Assembly (NCBI RefSeq): GCF_003573695.1
Contig: NC_039361.1
Coordinates: 89,608,149-89,672,148, forward strand
Origin: Papaver somniferum
Taxonomy: Eukaryota; Streptophyta; Magnoliopsida; Ranunculales; Papaveraceae
Length of the DNA: 64,000 bases
Direction of reading: 5' to 3'
A program made the translations under genes and the position numbers. Shown in pieces: positions 58,764 to 64,000 of this stretch; the stretch's first letter is position 1; the number at the start of each line of letters is the position of its first letter. Under the pieces are notes generated by a model. It saw only the letters and a program-made list of their open reading frames with translations. It was not told the DNA's origin and did no database searches.

Positions 58764-60611
58764 ACAACTACGAGAAATTAGTATCGGTATGGCTTCACAA
58801 TCCCAATGAAGTCTTCAAGTCGTTAACCTACAGGGTCTCGAAGAAACCTAAGGTTAAAGGAGAATAGACTCTATCTTATACAACTAGTATCACACAGGAG
58901 GTTTGGGTATTAGGTTTCCCAGTTGCTAGAGTTCTCCCTTATATAGTCTTTCAAATCAGGGTTTGCAATCAATGTTAGCTTGGTAACAAAACATTCAATA
59001 TTCACCGTTAGATGAAAACCTGATTAGATTCAAGCTAATATCTTTCAACCGTTAGATCAAAAACTTAGCTTGTTACACACAAATTAAATGCACGTTTTAG
59101 GTTTGTGTAACCGTACCCAAACATGTACATTTGTTGGTTCAACAATAGTTAACCAAATGGTTAGCCATATGAGCACTTTCATATCAACCATATTTTTCTT
59201 CACCATAACTAGTTCAAATGAACTAGTTAGAGAGTTTTCCAATATCTTATATCTTATAGAAGTATACAAGACACAATCGAAGCAAAAACGATTTGATTCA
59301 GTCGAATAGATTCATGAACTTTATAGCCACGGTTTGCAAATTTCATTCCTTAGTTTATATAAGTATAAGTTCACAAATAATCGTCTTTAGAAATAACCAA
59401 CTCAAGTACGCGGACTAAGTTCACGGACTTAAGTACCCGGAAGGAGTTTACAAACTCCAGCAGATTTTCTCGGGATGAGAACCTTCGACAGTTCACGGAA
59501 TCTTGTTCCGGTTTGCCTGATCAACAAAGTACGCATACTTTGGTTCAAGAAATAAGGACTTATACATATATGTGTTTCCACAAAATGCTTATATCCAACA
59601 TTAGTTATATAATCTAAACTCTCATTTCAATCATTGAAACATTCTTAGAGGACGTTATATAGTTGTTATTCACAAATCATTTTTCGTCAAAGCCATTTTC
59701 AAGTGATTAAAACTTAATATGACTTTAGTCACTAGTTAAAGATGAACTTGGCCAAAGCGAAAGCTTACCAACACATATTTCGAGAAATAGATAAGCGAGA
59801 TAAACACGACTCGAAATAGCAAGTGTGTATAATCAAAGTCTATATAGCAAAACGACTTTTGTCTCAAGATAGGAGATAGAGTAGATAGACTTTTGAGTGA
59901 TAGATAAGTTCAAGTCTCCACATACCTTTTAGTCGATGAAGTTCCACCAGTTCCTTGCGTAGTTCTTCGTCTTGTATGATGATCGCCATGGAGTTCAAGT
60001 CTCCATAAGTTTACTTATGTTGAGCATGTTTGATTAAATTAATCATAGGTTTTCTTATGGTAAATTTAATTGAATATTTTGGATTCAAATTCATACTTGT
60101 AAGTGATTTATTATGTCCAAAGAAATCCTTCTTTTCTTTTTTTGAAATTAAGGTCGCTCTTGTTATTCTTTCGGGAATGACATTTTATGGGGGAGAGTTC
60201 TTAATTGAACTTGTGCTTAATTGCCCAATCTTTGTGGGGAGTGCGGCTGTGGAATATTATAGGGGTTATCTTGAATCTTTATAGACTCCTTGATGAATGC
60301 ATTTAGCTTCGGCTTTATGATTGCATCTAAATAAGATGATATATGCTTTCTTTTGGTCATGAAATGTCTCTTTCGGAAATTTCATTAGGATCCCGTTCTT
60401 GTACCTTTTCCAATTTTATTGACAAAAAGGGGGAGAATTAATATATAGTTCACACTACAAATACATATGGTTTTCGTATCATTATGTAAGGGGGAGTGAT
60501 TTCCATGTGAGATGGAGTATTGACTAAGGGGAGTGACATATCACCATAGTATTATTGTTAAAGTTGTGATACAATTGAACTTTGACGCTGTGTAATGATA
60601 CTATGACACTG
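58764..60611. other. Noncoding retroelement debris (LTR-like), no gene
   Basis: The Tat pol sequence ends abruptly at 58764 and foreign sequence begins. There is a minus-strand TATA-like TATATAAGGG at about 58912-58921. Purine-rich AAAAAGGGGGAGAA (60425) and AAGGGGGAGTG (60488) resemble polypurine tracts. No protein-coding region was recognised. It probably combines pieces of one or more Copia/Sirevirus-like LTR regions. Confidence 0.5.
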
Positions 60612-63600
60612 TGTAGATGGGGAAAAACGATTTGCTAGTTTTTACGTAATCGAGGATATGACCGTGCGGAGGAGACTCCTTGAACCGAGCAAATTCTCAA
60701 CCTCACACAGATGCACTGCAAGAAAGAAGTGCTTTAATTTCGAGAGATCAATCTGTAGGACTCCGGCCTAAACCAAGACAATGGCCGTTCCAGAGTCAAT
60801 TCGGTCACAAGAGAGGATGGGTTGATCTGTAGGAGGGAAGCTGAGAAATTTGTTAGATCAATGGTGACCGAGATTGTAGGTGTGTTGTGTATTCTGCATA
60901 AGAAAGTTCTGAATGATTGAATTTTACTCAGTTGAGAGTGATTGCTCAGACGATGAGTTCGTTTAGACGAAAGATTGTCTGTGTGAACTTGTCGAGAAAT
61001 TCTTGTCTGTTTCAATCAGGATTCAGAGGCCTTTTTATATTTATGAATTGTAAACACCTTGATCCTATGAAGTGTGACAATTTCATGAGTTAAAGAGTGT
61101 GGAAGTGGGAAATCGTGTCAAAACCAGTTGCTCATCATGCGGAGACTTGGTTGATTTTCCATCCACTTCTTTGATAACTCCTCCAACTGATTGCACGACT
61201 TGCTCACATTCTCATCGTGCGCATGAACACATGTGACGTAGACCGCCAGACCAAAACCATAGTTAATATCAGCCATGTGACACAATTGACATCTCGTGGT
61301 TGTGGAGTCAGTTGCTGACTTAATGGGACGGTAAGTCCTTGTATTGCTGAGTCGAACGTGATTTGCAAATATTTTGAGACTCATGAATTGAACATGTCTG
61401 TTGAGACACAGGTATCATTACCGAATAAACGTTGATAACCTGATCAAACTGTGCTGCTGAGTCGTTGAATATTGATAGTTGAACCAATATTCCTTAGTCT
61501 GAGCAAGTATTGCTCATCTGAGCGACTATTGGTCGTCTGATGAATTGTTGGTGGCAGGACCAAACAAAATATTAATTTAAGATACTGACTGCTAGGCTGA
61601 GTATAATAATGATGAAAGTGTTGATCATGGGATCAACGTAAGATTATTAGTATTTGAATCTACTCAGCATTACGTTTTTGCAGAGCTCTGGATTCGAAAC
61701 CCTAATTTTGATCAATTGCTGATCAATTGATTATTTATTGAAAACCAATCCACGGAATGAAGGAGGGACCGTCTTCATGGGATGATGAGTCGACCATGTA
61801 ACACCCAGATGCTCAAGTGAGCAAAAATACCAAAGTCTCCTGAAGACTAGTTGGTGAAAAAATGATTAAATGCTGGTTTAATCATTTTTTTTAAAATAAT
61901 GCTAGTGTGAGTGTTAGGTAATAAAACCTAATTATGGAGAGATGAGGGACTGACCAACAGGGTATGAGACCGGCCCTTGGTGGTTGTGGGACCAGCTGAT
62001 GGTCGTCTGAGCAAACTCCCAGTTGTTTGAGAAGAGTTTGGACTCAATATGAGCAATTTAGAAAATTAGGTCAAAATTATTAAAACATGTGGGACTGGCT
62101 ATTTGCCAGCCTTGGTCGGTCAAGGAGACATGCCCGCGTCACCATAATATCTGTGTCTCAGTCCTGAAAATTTCGATATTTTCCGATGCGCGTTTGAGCA
62201 ACATTTTGAGAAAATATGAAGGATTCAGAGTTTTGCTGAAACTGGGGAATCTTCATGAGATGATGAAAAATAATTAATAAAATAGGGGATTTGCAAGGGT
62301 GGGACCGGCCACGGCTAGGGCATGACCGGCCATCTAGCAAGCTCGGTCCCGCAGCACCTTTCCCAATTTTATGTAATTTTATGTATTTTCCCTGATGTGA
62401 GGGAAATGTCATGAAACTGAGGAATTTCATGAAGTTAAGGAATTTCCATGAGATTATGGAAATAATAATAAGAAAATAGGGAGTCATGAAGTATGGGACC
62501 GGCTATGTCCAAGGCATGGCCGGCCGGCCAAATAGCCCGTCCCAAGGCACTTTTCCCAAGAAAATATCATAAAATCAAGAGGTTTGTTAAAATCAAGAGG
62601 TTTGTTAAAACCAAGGAATTTGTTGAAATCAGGGAGTTTCCATGAGATAAAGGAAACATAAAAAATAATAATAATAAAATAAGGGGGTGTGGGACCGGCT
62701 AGGGCATGACCGGCCGGCTAGACCCCGGTCCCACGAGTTTCCCTAATTTTACATTATTTTCATGACTTGAGGGAAATTTCATGAATTAAAGGAATTTTCA
62801 TGGGATGAGGGAAATAATAATAAAATAATAAGGAGTCATGAGGTGTGGGACCGGCCACGGCTAGAGCATGGTCGGCTGGCTAGTGAGTCCGGTCCCACGA
62901 TATCTTTCCTAATTTATTATTATTTGTTTGATACGAGGAAACACCATGAGACTGGGGAGTTTCTTTGAAATGAAGGAATTTTCATGAGATCAGGGAAAAT
63001 AATAAAAATATGATGAAATATAAAATTGGGCGTGGGACCGGCCACGACATGACCGGCCGGCCGGTGGGCCCAGTCTCCCAGCGCCTCGAGTTAAATTTAT
63101 TATTTATTATTTTCTTCCTATTTTGTATATGTTCATCGTTCCTTCGTGTTTTGGAATGCTCGTTTGTGCATGCAGGTGCTCGTTTGTGCATTATTGATGA
63201 GTATACTTGCACCATTTTGGTCGGGGCTTACTCGAGAGCTGCTCAGAAGCCCTTACGTCAAATATTTATCACTAACCCATGGAATTCTGCTGGGAAGAAC
63301 CACAAATTGAAGTGACGAAATATTACGAAGGATCGTAGAATATTGTTGAATATTCAGTTAACGATTAGAGATAATTAATTGATGGTTCTATACTAGCAGG
63401 CATGCTGTCTATGAGCATTAATTATCTGAGAATTGAGAGATATGAACTTGTTGAAACGTCATATTTCCTTTATATAGTCAGGAAAAACGTTGTTGCATCC
63501 TGAAGACGTTATTGCTCTATAATAGCGAGCAAGCTGTCTAGGAGCCGCCCAATCTTTCGATTTTATATAGAAATAATTACTGATATTGCTCAGTATTTAT

Positions 63601-63802
63601 GAGATGAGTCGTTACCTCAGCTGAGAGACTACACATCTACATATACTCTGAAATACGGCATTCTCAGTTAGATATTTTGTGGCATGAGCTTTCATGCTTT
63701 CAACGAGAGACATGAGTCTCAACACTCATCTGATTGCTGGATAAGGAGTACTACAATTATGGTTTTACGATTTTAGCCTTTGTCAAAAATCTACCATCTA
63801 CG
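60612..63802 (-). repeat. Second LTR of the same Tat family (LTR copy 2, about 3.2 kb)
   Basis: It starts TGTAGATGGGG and ends CTACCATCTACG on the plus strand, with the polypurine tract (minus GCAGGGGACTTAA, 63803-63815) to its right. The tract therefore lies on the outer side with respect to the pol at 55228-58763. This is the 3' LTR of another element that continues beyond 64000, not the 5' LTR of the first. It is about 670 bases longer than copy 1 because of an internal tandem array. Confidence 0.78.
61950..63085. repeat. GC-rich tandem array GGGACCGGC...GACCGGCCGGC in LTR copy 2
   Basis: Units of about 155-196 bases each hold a GC block (GTGGGACCGGCCACGG ... GACCGGCCGGCTAG ... CGGTCCCAC, itself imperfectly palindromic) followed by AT-rich sequence with ATGAGATGAGGGAAATAATAAT. 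The GC blocks start at about 62301, 62497, 62691, 62847 and 63033, with more degenerate members at 61960 and 62085. Copy 1 has only scattered remnants. Confidence 0.85.
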
Positions 63803-63815
63803 TTAAGTCCCCTGC

Positions 63816-64000
63816 TTAGTGAGGGAGAGTCATGTTCCTCAGTCTGCACCGAATGGTGATTTTCCAGTTACAGACAAAAAAAGTAATTGAACTTAGTCGT
63901 AAGATAAAACGTTACCGGATTTATGACTGAATGAACAAACCATGGCTTGAATGAAAACTCCAGTGGCCTGATAGAGCGTCATCCAACGAGCCTAAACTTG
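63816..64000. other. Internal sequence of the second Tat element, no gene visible
   Basis: After the polypurine tract there is weak similarity to 53603-53800 (GTTACCGGATTTATGACTG against CATTACCAGAGAAACGATGG). The part in the window is too short to show coding sequence. Confidence 0.4.

Noticed and set aside
51072..63802. One complete Tat element bounded by LTR copies 1 and 2
   Set aside because: A polypurine tract lies outside copy 2, no primer-binding site lies inside it, and gag and protease are missing.
1..64000. A plant specialised-metabolism or defence gene cluster
   Set aside because: No cytochrome P450, methyltransferase, acyltransferase, NLR or kinase motifs were found in any frame examined.

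Overview
This window looks like nuclear DNA from a flowering plant, most likely a eudicot with a large, repeat-rich genome. It is AT-rich with spliced, GT-AG introns, and it is dominated by plant-type retroelements: Copia, Ty3/gypsy Tat lineage, a chromovirus, L1-type LINEs, a SINE and a Cassandra TRIM. A species cannot be proved from the sequence; a Ranunculales/Papaver-like genome would fit but is a guess.

Only one clear host protein gene is present. It is an eight-exon gene on the minus strand (34933-37533) for a cystinosin-type PQ-loop lysosomal/vacuolar cystine-proton symporter. Its sixth exon lacks one base compared with the reading frame the family requires. A degenerate ribosomal protein L8 (uL2)-like fragment with an internal triplication lies at 1850-2300.

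Layout. 1-360: degenerate minisatellite, with a second array at 18935-19470. 5640-11235: Mutator-like terminal-inverted-repeat element with a 9-bp target duplication, split by a Copia retrotransposon (5897-10643, 198-bp LTRs, perfect 5-bp target duplication). 13110-16024: solo LTR with perfect 5-bp target duplication. 16219-18935: gag, primer-binding site and 5' LTR part of a Tat-type gypsy element. 19994-22141: 5'-truncated LINE with an 18-bp target duplication. 23139-23312: a SINE. 23511-33541: a LINE on the minus strand, broken by a Cassandra TRIM carrying 5S-like LTRs (27113-27820) and by a probable solo LTR (about 28010-30758). 34933-37533: the cystinosin gene. 37943-49125: a chromovirus with chromodomain, whose 5' LTR is split by a near full-length LINE (42959-48626). 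49330-51071: another truncated LINE. 51072-58763: the 3' part of a Tat gypsy element with a separate antisense ORF between pol and the 3' LTR. 58764-60611: noncoding retroelement debris. 60612-63802: a second LTR of the Tat family, enlarged by a GC-rich tandem array.

Nesting order can be read directly: Copia inside the MULE-like element, Cassandra and a solo LTR inside a LINE, a LINE inside a chromovirus LTR, and the Tat LTR inside a LINE. All retroelement reading frames examined over their full length carry stops or frameshifts. I found no operon, CRISPR array, metabolic gene cluster or convincing unknown system. The most informative features are the antisense ORF of the Tat element, the 5S-bearing TRIM, and the duplicated promoter-flank segment that serves as an empty-site reference for the chromovirus insertion.
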